Part shown: in pieces, positions 10,949-22,199 of the stretch | Layout of the letters: every line of letters begins with the position of its first letter | How positions within the stretch are numbered: position 1 is the stretch's first letter | DNA from: Orientallactaga sibirica | Taxonomy: Eukaryota > Chordata > Mammalia > Rodentia > Dipodidae | Direction of reading: 5' to 3' | DNA length: 64,000 bases | NCBI GenBank assembly: GCA_036365145.1 | Contig: JAEOAD010000015.1 | Span: 13,261,501-13,325,500 of the forward strand | The notes under the pieces: model-generated | What the model was told of the DNA's origin: nothing | What the model saw: the letters and a program-made list of their open reading frames with translations, nothing else | Database searches by the model: none | Program-made: the position numbers and the translations under genes

Positions 10949-13346
10949 TGTATCAGTGCAATTATTTTCTCATGCTAGGAAAAAAAAAAAAATACCTGAC
11001 TAGAAGTAGCTTATGGAAGGGAAGGGGCTTAATTTGACTTGCAGTTCTAGAGGGTAGAGTCTATTAAGATGAGGAAAGCAGAACAGGAGCAGAAAAGCAG
11101 CATCACATCACCACATCAGCAGGGGAATAATAGCAATGAATGCTGTATGCTCAGCTAGCCCTCTCTTTTTATATGGTCTAGAAGCCCATTCCATGGGATG
11201 GTGCTACCCACAGTTAGTGTGTGCCCTCCTACTTCACATAATCTAATTACAAGCATTCCTCATAGACTTGACCTGAGATTAGTTTCCATGGTGATTACAA
11301 ATCCTGCCAAGTTGACAAACAGAGATTAACTATCACATGCCACCCCTTATCAATTTGAAACTCAAACATAAAACTTCTAAGCCACAGCCTTCCACTGTGT
11401 CCCCACAGACTATGACCATTTTTGGTTCAAATACAAAAGTCTTCAGAGTCTAACAGTTCCAACACCATTCAAAAGTCTCCAGTGCAGTCTCTTCTGAAAC
11501 TCAGGCAAACTCTGTGAGCAAAAACCGTGAGCTCCTATAACATCCAGAAATGACGTACATGCTTGCAGTATGCATCAGCACAAAGCAAACATTCCAAAAG
11601 GAAAGAATGAGAAATTGCAAGCCATGATCAGATCAAAGCAAGACTGATATCCAGCAAAACAAACACCAAATCACAACTCCACATGTGGTTTCTGGAACTC
11701 TTTGATGCTATCCACTGATACTATCTCCTCTGGTGGGCTTGGGCAGCTCCACCTCTCCAGCTTTACTTCTTTCATGAGCCCAATCTGCTGGGAGCCCACA
11801 GCTTTTCTGGGTGGGTGTCCCATGGTCCTAGCATCTCTAACATCTGGAGGTCTCCATTGCAACTTCACCATCACTGCTTCACACAGTGACCTCACAGGGT
11901 CTCCTTGCTGGGATTCCAATCCTATCATACATTATTTACCCTTAGCAGCACTCTGAAACTATGCTAAAATATTTCATGGCCCCATCAATCATGTGTCTTT
12001 AAATTTTTCCAAAACTAGTACCACCTGGGTGATGTGCCAAGTTCTGCTGTCAGATTTGGCTGAAGCTTGGCCTTGGGCCACAGTTATAACGGCTTTGTAT
12101 GCTTACCTTGGTGAGCAGAGACCTCCTTCAGCAGTTTCTCTTTGGGTCTTTTCCTTTCAAAAAAAATCACATTCTTACTTGTTGAGCCTTACGTGCATAG
12201 TCTTGCCTTGGTGGCATCCTTCCTACTTCCAAGTACACAGCAGTTGGCTTGTCTTTAATGTCAACCACTTTAACAATTGTAGCCTGAGAGGCTGCAGTTT
12301 CTGGGCCTGGGATTTTTAAATTTGCTTATATTTCTTTCCATGTGAAACTATACACTTTTCATATCTTTACATTGAGGGTTTTTCTCTCTTTCATTGTAGA
12401 TCTGAATCAGAGAAGCAAAGAGAATCCATATAAAAGATTAAATGTTCTTCTGCCTTGAAATTTCCTACACCAAACAATATTAATTTATTTGAGAGTGTGT
12501 GTAGATGTGCCAGAGCCTGTTGTCACTGCAAAGAATGTCAAATGCATGTGCTACTTTGTGTATCTGGCTTTATATGAGTACAAGGGAATCAAACCTGGGT
12601 TGGCAGGCATTGCAAGCAAGCACCTTTTTCCACTGAGCCATCTCCCCAGTCCAGTTGAACTACTCTTAAATTCAACTTCATGCAAGTTCTCAGGACCCAG
12701 ACAGAATGAAGCCAGTATCTATATCATAGAACTGCCTCAAACCAGTTTCCAATGAATTCCCTTGTTTCCACCTCTGGTGCCTCTTGAGTCAAACCTCCAC
12801 AGTACACAGTTCTCTTAGTCTTCTGGTTTTTCAAACTTCTGTGAAAATGTCTCATTAAGCTCTCTTTACAACACTGTAAGGTTTTTCTAGCCCAAAGTTC
12901 AAATCCTTGTTCATTCCCACAAACCAGTCTCACAAAGATGAAGAACCACATGGTTAGCTTGATCACAGCAATGATCCTACTTCTTGATACCAATTTCCTT
13001 TATTAGCTACTTTCTCATTGCTGGAACAAAATGCCAAGAGATGCACTATAGGGAAGGAAAGAGTTTATTTTTGCATCCAGTTTCAGAGTATTGAGTCCAT
13101 CATGGTGGGGAAGGCATGGCAGGTCCGAGCAGGAAGCCAGTAGCACAGTAGGGAGGAAGTAGAGAGCAGTGAATGCTGAATGCTAGCTTTCTCCCTTTTT
13201 ATAAGGTCTAGGAACTCAGCCTATGGGATGGATCCACCAGTTTCACAGAATAGGAGCTAAAAAGTCCCTCAAAGACATGCCCAGAGTTTTGTTTTCTTGG
13301 TGATTCTAAATTCTCTCAAGATGATGACCAGAGATTAACAATAACA
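10949..13346 (-). mobile_element. Ancient MaLR/ERVL-type provirus remnant, antisense
   Basis: Two LTRs of the family seen at 5995 lie in the same antisense orientation: 10949-11337 (with an A-run at 10979-10991) and 12999-13346. The DNA between them is not single-copy-like. On the minus strand, the internal start next to the right LTR reads 'attggtatcaagaagtagg', close to the MaLR internal start. A tRNA-derived SINE (12480-12655) interrupts the interior. I found no matching target duplication at the outer edges (CGTGT versus ATCAG), so pairing of the LTRs is inferred from orientation and interior. Open frames in the interior (for example 11671-11928, minus) are short and unrecognised. Confidence 0.6.
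12480..12655 (-). repeat. tRNA-derived SINE, antisense, inside the provirus
   Basis: The minus-strand head 'ggactggggagatggctcag' is followed by 'cttgcttgcaatgcctgcc' and 'ggtttgattccc' (B box). The T-rich 'aatttatttgagagtg' at the left is its antisense tail. Confidence 0.7.
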
Positions 13347-13523
13347 ATCAGGCATCTCTATAAGGATAAGATACAATGTTCACAATGTGGAGAGATAAGA
13401 CAGAGCAAGGACAAAGTAGTGGGTGTGAAAACCCACAGTGGTCTGCTTGTTAGTATCTCAAAACCCTTCACTGTAATATGGAAATAAGTATAGCTCAATT
13501 TTGGAGAGTCAACAGTGCCTTCA

Positions 13524-13832
13524 TGTTGCTGGACAAACATACCCCCAGAAACAGCTTGTGGGAGGAAAAGATTTATTTCAGGCTTACAGAATCTAAGGAA
13601 AATACCATCAACGGCAGAAGAAGCAGGCTCCCTTCCATAGATGCATAGCAGAAAGACACCACCCAACAGCCAGCAAATACAAACAGCCAGTGCTCATAAT
13701 GTTCTGCACACACCTTACAGCTAGACTTAAGATCCACTGCCAGTGACAGTTCCCCCTGCTGGAAACTTAAATTGTAAGCTTAATCAGAAATACCTTAGGC
13801 TATGGGGGTCATACATCTAAACCACCACGACA
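13524..13832 (-). repeat. MaLR-type LTR, antisense, diverged
   Basis: From 'tgttgctggacaaac' it runs through 'gggaggaaaagatttatttcaggcttacag' (antisense polyadenylation region) to 'ggtcatacatctaaaccacca'. The layout is as in the 7055 LTRs but it is diverged. Edges are approximate and no target duplication was found. Confidence 0.6.
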
Positions 13833-13844
13833 GTGAACTGTGTT

Positions 13845-14830
13845 TAAAATGCCATCTGCATTCAAATAAACAGATAATCCAGAATTAAAACAAAGCTGGG
13901 AAAGGATTCTCCAAAATCACAGAGAATTTACTTTCTGAGTTCCCTCTCCTATCTTTCCTATACCCTTTGTTGTATGAAAATTCTCAGCTCAATTGGTCTG
14001 AGTTTTGGTTTGTACCAGCTCCTGCTTCTACAGATGGGACCCAGATGTCAAGCCAGGGCAGTGAGTTACAGACTCTGAAGATTCTGAACTGTGCTCTGTT
14101 CTCTTGACCACTAACTCAGCCTGTTTTTCACCATTATGTGCTATCACTGGATGGGAATAAAAGATTCAGTTCTGCAGAAATGCCTTTTTCCCCAAGTAAC
14201 TTAATGCTATAATGTTTTCCATTATTACTACACATATACTATTCAAATAGTTCCCTATGTTATATTACCATTTTCCTTATAAACTTACTCATGTCATTGT
14301 CTTCCTGATTACATGTTAATCTAAAATAAAATGTTTTGATGAAATCTGGAAAATTCCGACAATATTTTATACAAGATATCTTATATACTTACAACAGCTA
14401 GATGGGCTCAATTTTCTACAACAGTAATATTTTCAGTTCTCTATTATTACATCTATCTATGTCTTATACCAATTTCCAAATAACTATTTTCTGTCCACAG
14501 TAATGATGTCTAAAAATGATTTCTAAGGCTGTTAGCTTTTTATCTCCATAAGACATTTTAAATAACCAGTTCACACAAATAGGAAAATGATTCTTTGTTA
14601 TACTATAGAGTTCTAATTTGGAATTTGGGGGAAATAGCATGACAATCATTTTTACTCATTTGCCCTAAATACATTTAAGCCTGCATTTTACAAATCGGAA
14701 GTTATCTCATCAAAATATAAAGAATAAAAGAATTCTGTGAACATGGAAGTTTCCAAAGAATCAGTAATTTCAGTTTCTACAGTGGCTGTGTGGAAGCAGG
14801 AAGAACTCTCCTGGTATCACTACAGTTCAT
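13845..14830. other. No recognised feature
   Basis: AT-rich, apparently unique sequence. An A-run lies at 14832-14848. Confidence 0.4.
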
Positions 14831-14862
14831 CAAAAAAAAAAAAAAAAAGGCACAAAACTGGT

Positions 14863-15085
14863 AGCAGGTTGGACAGATGGCTCAGCAGTTAGAGGTGTCT
14901 GCTTGCAAACTCTGCCTTGCCTAATTCACCAGTAGCTATGTAAAGTCAGATGTACAAAGTGGTGCATGCATGTGGACATGGGGATTATTTACAGCAACAA
15001 GAGGCTTTGGTGTGTCCATTCTCTCTGTCTGTCTCTTTCTCTCTCATTTTTCCTCTTTAAAATAAATGAATTAATAAATAAATTT
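14863..15085 (+). repeat. tRNA-derived SINE
   Basis: Head 'ggttggacagatggctcagc', diverged B box, 'agtcagatgtacaaagtgg', a pyrimidine-rich ctctctgtctgtctc block and an 'aataaatgaattaataaataaa' tail. These mark the common short SINE subfamily of the window. Confidence 0.8.
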
Positions 15086-15571
15086 TTAGAAGCTGATAAT
15101 ATCAGGGTTCCTGTGCTCACCAATACTGGCATCATATTTTCAAAACTCTCATATTACATATTATACTTCTGCAGTAATTGGTTAGACACAGCTGCATCAA
15201 ACACTAGAAAACACACAAATACACACACACACATACACACACACTTTGGTAGCAGCTTAAACTAACTAAAAACTAATACTTTAAGCAAAATAATATCGAT
15301 TCAAATTTTGAAATAGTGGCTTAAAATGTAATTGCAAAAATTAGAAGCTGGATGTTCATTAAAGAATATTGGCAGGCAGAAAATCTAGAAGATAAAATAA
15401 TTAATTAAGCATAATTAATAAAAATATCCTATTTTACAAAGTTAGAAGTCTATCCCAATTGTTAGAAGCATATATGTTTACTTCAAATATTGATGGACTT
15501 TTGCTAAAACTGACCACATGTTAATTCACAAAACAAACACCAACAACTTTAAAGATTAAAGTTATTCAATG

Positions 15572-15770
15572 TTGTCAGCTCTGGGTTGAGGCAGAGACCC
15601 TGTTTCAAAGAAGTATGTGGAAGAACAACAGAGAAGGGCACCTGAAATTCTCTTCTGGCTTCCCCAAGTATAATAGATGCATGGTGCACATGGATCTTCA
15701 CAAATATATGTGCAAACACCAAACATGATACATCACATCACATATACCCTGCACACACAATAGAAATGAT
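15572..15770 (+). repeat. Old composite SINE, 3' half
   Basis: 'gttgaggcagagaccctgtttca', 'ttctggcttcc' and a CA-rich end resemble the distal half of the composite SINEs at 37025 and 60465. Diverged. Confidence 0.35.
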
Positions 15771-15820
15771 TCAGTGTATATTCGGTTGCTGCAATTAGAG
15801 AAGTGAGGTAGCAATCAACA

Positions 15821-16048
15821 ATAAGCAGGGTATGATGGTACACCCATGGAATCTTAGCACACAGATAGCAGAGGCAGGAAGACTGAGAGTTTGTGGCCAG
15901 CCTGTGTTAAATAATGAGTTCAAGTCCATCTTCAGGTCAAAAGCTATATTCTGCTTCAAAAGAAGGGCTAATATGTGCCCCAGTGGTAGAATATTTGCTA
16001 ATAAAATAAGGCTCTGGGTCTGATTCTCAGAACCACAAAAATGAAAAA
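15821..16048 (+). repeat. Composite SINE: B1-like followed by ID-like segment
   Basis: The first half 'gcagggtatgatggtacaccc...gcagaggcaggaagactgagagtttgtggccagcctg' is a diverged B1. The second half 'atgtgccccagtggtagaatatttgctaa...ggctctgggtctgattctcag' is tRNA/ID-like with a B-box-like word. An A-rich tail follows at 16035-16070. Confidence 0.55.
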
Positions 16049-16498
16049 ATAAAATAGAAAGGAAAAAAGAATTCAGTAATAAAATATAGAATCAACATTT
16101 TAAAATGTTTAATAATTTAACAACACACTTCGAAATAAGTCATAGGTCAAAAAATTACAAATGATAAAATTATTCTGGGCTAACTTATAATGTAAATAAT
16201 AATATGTAGAGACATAATGAATGTAAGAATTTATTTTCTTGATGAATATATTGAAAACAAAGCAAAGCTAAAAATCCAGTGGATAAATTATCTCTCTCCA
16301 CAAGTAAGAAAATGACAGAATCAAATATAAACACAGAAGATCATAACTAATAAAGCTAATAAAACTAATAAAATACAAAACAAAATAATGGGAAAACTTA
16401 CCCAGCCCAAAGGTTATTTTGAGAAAATAACATAACAGATTTCCCCTTAGCAAAAAATGATGACACAGAGAAAGAGAAAAAATTATCAAAATAGAAAT

Positions 16499-16727
16499 TT
16501 TTTAAATACTTTATTTATTTATTTATTTATTTATTTATTGATTGATTGATTGATTGATTTAAGAGAGGGAAAGTGGGTGCCACCAAGGCCTCTAGCCACT
16601 ACAAATGAACCCCAGGCACATGCAACACCTTGTGCATCTGGTTTACGTGGGTACTAGGGAAATGAACCTGGGTCCTTAGACTTCACAGGCAAGCACATTA
16701 ACCACTAAAGCATCTTTCCAGCTCCCA
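16499..16727 (-). repeat. tRNA-derived SINE, antisense, with (ATTT)n/(GATT)n tail
   Basis: It ends (plus strand) in 'catctttccagctcc', the antisense of the SINE head. Its tail at 16505-16558 is a clean (TTTA)n run followed by (TTGA)n. Confidence 0.85.
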
Positions 16728-16893
16728 AATGGGAATTTTTTAAAGCACAGTATTATAGTCAATGCAGCAGAAATAAATTTAAAGTACAACAAAAATTCAG
16801 TGAAGTAGTTACATATTAATAAATCCAAATATTAGAAAAATGACAAATTTGCAGGAAAAACATAACTGAGCACATGGATAAAAAAAATAAATG

Positions 16894-17098
16894 GAGGGCT
16901 GGAGAGATGGCTCAGCAGTTAAGGCACTTACCTTCAAAGCCTATGGACCAACGTTCAATTCCCCAGTATCAACGTAAGCCAGATGCACAAGGTGGTATGT
17001 GTGTCCGAAGTTCATTTTCAGTGGCTGGAGGCTCTGGTGTTCCACTCTCTTTCTATCTCTTTTCTCTCTTTCTCTCTGAAATAAATAAAAGTAAAATA
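16894..17098 (+). repeat. tRNA-derived SINE
   Basis: 'agggctggagagatggctca' head, 'gttcaattccc' B box, 'gccagatgcacaaggtgg', CT-rich block and 'aaataaataaaa' tail. Confidence 0.85.
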
Positions 17099-17385
17099 TT
17101 TAAGAAGGAAATGGAAAATCAAAATGATATGTATCTACTTAAAATGTGAATCTATAGTTTATATTATTCCTTTAAAATATTCTAAATTTTAGGGAAAAAG
17201 GATTCATTTGTGTTTTTTTTCAAATATTTAATAAATAGCAATAATATTACACACAGATTTACACAGAGTATGATAAAATGAAAGTTCATTAAGCTAGTAA
17301 ATGCCTGATACAAGAAAGTAAAAGAAAGTTATTGTTTAAAAAAGGAAAACCAGAGTTTTCTTGCTTATTAAGATTCAAAATCAGG

Positions 17386-17615
17386 GCCTGGAGAGATGGC
17401 TTAGTGGTTAGGCACTTGTGTGTGAAGCCTAAGGACCTTGGTTTGAGGCTCAATTCCCCAAGACTCACTTAAACCATATGCACAAGGTGGCACACGCATC
17501 TGGAGTTCATTTGCAGTGGCTGGATGCCCTGGTGGGCCCATTCTCTCTCTATCTATCTGCCTCTTTCTCCCTGTATCTGTCACTCTCAAATAACTAAAAA
17601 AAGAATAATTTTTTT
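17386..17615 (+). repeat. tRNA-derived SINE
   Basis: 'gcctggagagatggcttagt' head, 'ggctcaattcccc' B box, 'tggagttcatttgcagtggc', CT-rich block and A-rich tail. Confidence 0.85.
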
Positions 17616-17829
17616 AAAGATTCAAAATCAAAACCTAGGAATGGAATAATGTTTACTTTAACTAATAAAATGTATCTTCACACAACTGTACCAAACATTA
17701 TATTGAGTGGAAAATACTGAAAATGTTGAACTGAGATTGGGGCTGAAACAAAAACTCTCACTGTCATCATTTCCATTCAGCTTTTATTGGAGATCTAGGA
17801 CCATAGGTACTAAGGCTTAGAAAAAGAAA

Positions 17830-18220
17830 TAAAAAGCATAAAAATGGATTTTGATCATAATCTCTCTCATTATGTTCTGTTGTCGCCCTCCCACTTCCAC
17901 TGAAACTTTTTTGTTTCCAAATAGCTCCTCTTCTATTTTGATTTCTTCTTATTATTTTTGTTGGCCTGCCTTCATCATCCATGAGAGAATGTTCATGAGC
18001 CCAATGTTGTGTAGTTCTTGTGCAGATAACAATACTATTGTGAGGTCATGAATGCAACGGCCACTTCACGTCTGGAAAATAGTGTTTCAAAGAAGCCCTC
18101 CCCATCCTCTGGTTCTTACTTTCCTTTTGCTCATGTTTAATGTTCCCTTAACCTTGGAGGGCATGATAGAGATGTTTCATTTAGCAGCTCATGCTCCTGA
18201 AAGTAACCCAAATAATTCAC
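17830..18220 (-). repeat. L1 3' UTR fragment, antisense
   Basis: On the minus strand it contains 'atgccctccaaggttaaggg', 'accagaggatggggagggct' and 'tttccagacgtgaag', words typical of an older rodent L1 3' UTR. The first of these is also seen, diverged, in the L1 at 59225. Confidence 0.5.
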
Positions 18221-18299
18221 CAAAAGAAACATAAGAACTTAAAAAAAGAATATATTAGTCTCATTATTTACTATCTAATTATATACATTAAAAAAATCT

Positions 18300-18512
18300 A
18301 GGGCAGGAGAGATGGCTCAGTGGCTAAGGTGCATGTTTGCAAAGCCTAATGACCCAGGTCTCATTCCCCAGTACCTAGATAAAGCCAGATGCACAAAGTG
18401 GCACATGTGTCTGGAGTTCAATTGCAGCAGCTGGAGGCCCTGGCACACCCATTCTCTCTGTTTGTCTCTCTTCTCTCTATCTCTCTGTTTGAAAATAAAT
18501 AAAAATATTTTT
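18300..18512 (+). repeat. tRNA-derived SINE
   Basis: 'agggcaggagagatggctca' head, 'ggtctcattcccc' B box, 'aaagccagatgcacaaagtg', CT-rich block and 'aaataaataaaa' tail. Confidence 0.85.
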
Positions 18513-18634
18513 TAAAATATAAAAGAACCAATAGACAAACTATTAGAATTATTAGATATATTATAAATTTCTATATGAGCAAAGATTAAATTCTCAACTT
18601 ATAAAAATTTTAAACATCTTTAATAAAAATGTAA

Positions 18635-18760
18635 ATACCTAGGTATGTGTGTATGTATGTAGCTATATATAAATATATACATAAATGTATGTATATATAA
18701 ATACATACATATATAAATATATACATATATAGCTACATATGTACACACATACCTAGGTAT
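18635..18760. repeat. AT-rich imperfect palindrome, about 125 bp
   Basis: The left arm begins 'atacctaggtatgtgtgt' (from 18635), and the right arm ends with its reverse complement 'acacacatacctaggtat' (to 18760). Both arms contain TAGCTATATA/TATATAGCTA at mirrored positions. The centre is near 18697 and has no spacer of note. The DNA could form a long hairpin or cruciform. Confidence 0.8.
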
Positions 18761-18814
18761 CTGCATAGGTATGACAAAGTTTGTGTAATATATATACAAA
18801 AACTATAACATAAA

Positions 18815-20130
18815 ATGTAAAGAGGGAAGGGAAGGCAGGGTAAGGGTGGGGGGACAAAAAAATGGACCCAATTGGAAATGGTACCAAAAAAATACTTTAA
18901 CCTGTAAGACGCACTAAAATGCTAAACCTTCATCAGGTGCTTAGAGAAAACACCTGAATTACAGGCGCCTTGAGAAGGTAGGATAAAGACTAACCTCAAC
19001 CTTCTGTTCCTCTCTCTCATCCCCTCTTCTTATTCTTCTCTCTCTCTCTTTTTCTTTCATACTACCTATATTTTTCTTCCTTCTTTTCCCATGGCACTGA
19101 CCTGTAACTCCTAGTACCAGCATGTGGTTAACATCTACAATGAGCTGTTGATCAGAAAGACAGATTTCTGTCAGAGTACTTGATGACTCACCAAAGGTTA
19201 ATGGTAAGACCCTATTGCCAAAGATACCATATGCTATTGGGATGGAACATGGAGTGACCTGGCTAGAATCTGGAAGAGACAGTCCCCACATAGTTAGCTT
19301 TTCTAGTGCCAGAAAGCACTACATGAGCATCTAGGGGAAAATGACCAACATCTGTCTAAGCAACTTGAAATGCAAACTTCCCAGCAGCAATCAACCTGAC
19401 GTGATGCTCACACAAATGCAATAGTGGCACACAGCCATGGTGGATTGCCAACTGCTCTGGATTTGGCTAAAGGATCCACTCAGTGGAATGGAACCCATAC
19501 CTGGAGCTGGAAAACAAGTCAGAACCATATCCAAAAATGAGTTCACCCTCTAATATCAAGCTCCCACCAAGAGTGGGATACGAGAGGGCCTAAACCCATT
19601 AAATTCACTCTAAAACAATATGGCTATCCACACACCTTGCACTGACCTCACTCTCCATTGGAGAATTTGCTTCTTTTTTTCAGACGGATGTAGAACCTGA
19701 GGAGAGAATCAGCCCATGACACCTCACCAGGGCACCAGCTGAACCCATAGAATAACTGGGGAAATGAGCAAGAGTGCTGCTTTCTCAGTGAACCTGGTAT
19801 CAGCAGAGGGGTGAAGGAGATAGACACAGAGAACACTCAACCCCTACCAAACCAGAGATCCAGAGACACAGAGACTCCCATGACCTCATCACTGAAATAG
19901 GGAAATTAGCGGAAGAGAGGATGGGAAGATTGTTAGCGCCATAAGTTGGGTCATTATGCACAGAGACATTGTCTCTCCCCCATAAGTGATGGCTGTCCCC
20001 ACAATGCAAGACCCACAATCCCTGAAGGGGGAGGGCAAGGAGAAGATTAATGATGGTACCTTCATGGCTCTCTGCACATTATATAGGTAACTAATAAAAA
20101 ATATAGGCATAAAAAAGAAAAAAGAAAAAA
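18815..20130 (+). mobile_element. 5'-truncated L1, 3' UTR part
   Basis: It begins in the G-rich tract of the L1 3' UTR (18824-18853) and continues through 'gcatgtggttaacatctac', 'gagctgttgatc', 'aatagtggcacacagccatgg', 'ggatccactcagtggaatgg' and 'ctctccattggagaatttgc'. It ends in an A-rich run at about 20093-20131. The same word order recurs at 20134, 51890, 55000, 58703 and 63423. A 110-codon antisense open frame at 18959-19291 lies within it and is not taken as coding. Confidence 0.8.
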
Positions 20131-20133
20131 ATG

Positions 20134-21500
20134 GGAAATGCAAATTAAAACAACTATGAGATTCCATCTTACCCCAGTAGAGATGGCTAACATTTAAAAA
20201 ACAATGAAAACAAAAGCTGGTAAGGCTGAGGAGAAATAGGAACAAGCTTTCACTGTTGGTGGGAATGTAAAATGGTTCAACCATTATGGAAAGCTATATG
20301 GAGACTCCTGAAAAGGATGATTATAGACCTACCAACAGACCCAGTTATTCCCTTACTGGGCATTTACCCTAAAGGTTCCAAGCCTCAGATCAGAGACGTT
20401 TGCTCAACCATGTTTGTAGCTGCTCAATTCATAATAGCAAAGAGCTGGAATCAACCCAGATGTCCATCATTAAATGAATGGATAACAAAGACGTGGTATA
20501 TCTATACTATGGAACTCTACATAGCAGCAAGGAAAGATGAAATAATGGAATTTTTAAAAATGGCCAAACATGGAACAGATCATCCTCAGTGAGCTCATCC
20601 AATCACAAAAAGATAATCGTCGCATTGTCTCATTCATTTGTGGCTCCTAACCAGAATCTGCCTGAGATGCTGCCAAATCTAATAAGTACCCTGAGGACCA
20701 GACAATAGGGAGGGTGGGATAGGGGGAAGGGTAATGGTGGGAGGGACTGAAAGGGTGGGAGGAAGGGTAAAGGGGGACAAAAATAGGGACCCAAAAGGAA
20801 ATGGTACTATAAAATGCTATATGCTGAACAACAGGCTAAAACACTGGTCCTTCAGCAGGCCCACAGAGGGAACACCTGAACCATAGGGATCTGGAGAGAA
20901 CATCATGAAGACTAACCTTAATCTTTTCCTGTTTCTCTCTTTCTCTCCCTCTCCTCTCTATACTCGCTTTCTCTTTTATATTACCTATCTTTTTCTTCCT
21001 CCACCTTCCTTGGCACTGACTTATAACTCCCAGTACCAGCATGGGGTTAACTTTCACGATGCGCTGTTGATCCAAGAGACCTACAAGGTTTCCCAAAAAA
21101 AGACAGATTTCTGTCAGAGTTCTTTATGACCCACCCAAGGATAAGGGTAACACCCTACTGTCACAGACAGCATATGTGGGTGAGATGAAATATGGAGAGA
21201 CATGGTTGGAATCTGGAAGAGGGTCAGTCCCCAGACAGTTAGCTAGTCTAGTGCCAGAGGGTGCTACAGGAGCGACTGGGGGAAAATGGTCAACATCTGG
21301 CCAAACAACTCACAGTTTAAGCTACCCTGCAGGAAACAACCTGAAGCAATGCTCAAACAAGTGCAGTAGTGGCACACAGCCATGGTGGGTAACCAACTGC
21401 TCTTGATTTGGCTAATAGATCCACTCAGTGGAATGGAACTCATTGCTGGAACTGGGAAATAAGTCAAAACCATGTACAAAAAAATCTCCTGCACCACAAA
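20134..21500 (+). mobile_element. Second 5'-truncated L1, directly downstream
   Basis: It starts in the ORF2 C-terminal coding part ('gaaatgcaaattaaaacaac'), crosses the ORF2 stop near 20592, has a G-rich tract at 20708-20790 and then the same 3' UTR as the previous copy. Its 3' end is missing: homology stops near 21485-21500, where the ERV-like sequence begins. Confidence 0.8.
20272..20592 (+). pseudogene. L1 ORF2 C-terminal fragment, 106 codons
   Basis: The open frame keeps the typical C-terminal L1 ORF2 landmarks: 'VIPLLGIYPKG', then a cysteine, 'IIAKSWNQPRCPSLNEWITK', then tryptophan and 'TMELYIAARKDEIMEF'. In intact L1 this tail follows the reverse transcriptase and the Cys-rich motif of the ORF2 protein, the endonuclease/reverse transcriptase that copies L1 RNA into the genome. 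Here only the tail is left, so it has no activity. It belongs to the truncated L1 at 20134-21500. The matching, more damaged copy is at 51480-51920. Confidence 0.8.
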
Positions 21501-21605
21501 TTAAATAATCAACAGAATGAAAAGACAATGTACAGTGCCAGGGATGGCATGCTCCAAAAAGCCTGAGTGGAGACCCTGTACGTCGCTTGACACGGATCCG
21601 ACCCC

Positions 21606-21893
21606 ATGGTCTCCTTGGCTCATTTAGCTTGGGAAGGACATCTACTTCTTTCAGCTGTACAGCTCATGTTTGTTGCTATGATATTTCTGATTTCTCTCCT
21701 TATCTTGGCTTGTTCCTTCTCTTCTGTGAATGATCTGCAGGCCAGCCATGACCCCCGGGAGTTAGACGTACTGCCAGCTTCTGATGAGGTGATTTTGTGG
21801 AATAGTATTATGCAATTAGGCAATAGGAGATGTGTTCCCAGATCAAACAAAAAATGGAATGGAAAACAATTGGGTTTATTACAGCAACAATAA
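21606..21893 (+). pseudogene. Env-like leader fragment, 95 codons, broken
   Basis: The open frame has a hydrophobic, transmembrane-like segment at about residues 13-38, rich in Leu, Ile and Phe, followed by a polar region. That would fit a long signal peptide of a retroviral surface glycoprotein. Homologous reading continues in another frame at 21832-22053, so the frame is broken near an A-run at about 21849-21855. No furin site, fusion peptide or transmembrane subunit is visible, so it cannot be a functional envelope. The identification as env is an inference from position upstream of an LTR and from the leader. Confidence 0.4.
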
Positions 21894-22053
21894 ATGGTGG
21901 GATCCCTCTCAGGCTACTTGTGAGGGGCATAGATTTGATCCTAAAAGCTTGCTTCCTTTAGGTGGTCAATATCAGTGTGACCCTAAGAGTGGGAGAGTGA
22001 GACTTAGGATCTGGGACAAGAGAGACTACAGAGGAAAATGGGCTGATGAGTAA
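21832..22053 (+). pseudogene. Continuation of env-like fragment in a second frame, 73 codons
   Basis: A Trp- and Cys-containing stretch (residues about 19-55, with several Trp and two Cys) as in retroviral surface subunits. It overlaps the preceding frame by about 60 bases and ends with TGA at 22051-22053. After the stop the sequence is non-coding up to the LTR. Confidence 0.35.
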
Positions 22054-22199
22054 AGTTTTATTATTTAGCTGTTAGGGATTTGAGACCCTATGACTGTTTA
22101 TCCAAAAGATGAGAAAATACAACTTCATAACGATTTAATTCAGGCATATGCTTAGCAAATGCAAGTTGGATGTAATGATTAAGCCATAAAGTATTGCTT

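Larger units (their letters stand above)
15270..17830 (+). repeat. Ancient L1 ORF2 remnant, broken up by SINEs
   Basis: Segments 15270-15565, 16050-16498, 16735-16893, 17100-17385 and 17620-17830 read like successive pieces of an old L1 ORF2. For example 15497-15545 has 'actgaccacatgttaattca' (an endonuclease-region word), and 17690-17800 corresponds to the reverse transcriptase region before the YADD box. SINEs at 15821, 16499, 16894 and 17386 interrupt it. All frames are broken. Assignment is by word similarity and is weakest at 17100-17385. Confidence 0.5.

Noticed and set aside
10949..13346. Interior of the provirus considered as coding (gag/pol)
   Set aside because: No reverse transcriptase, protease or gag landmark could be found on either strand; frames are short.
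19889..20284. 131-codon antisense frame
   Set aside because: Lies across the L1 3' UTR end and the start of the next L1 fragment, in antisense.
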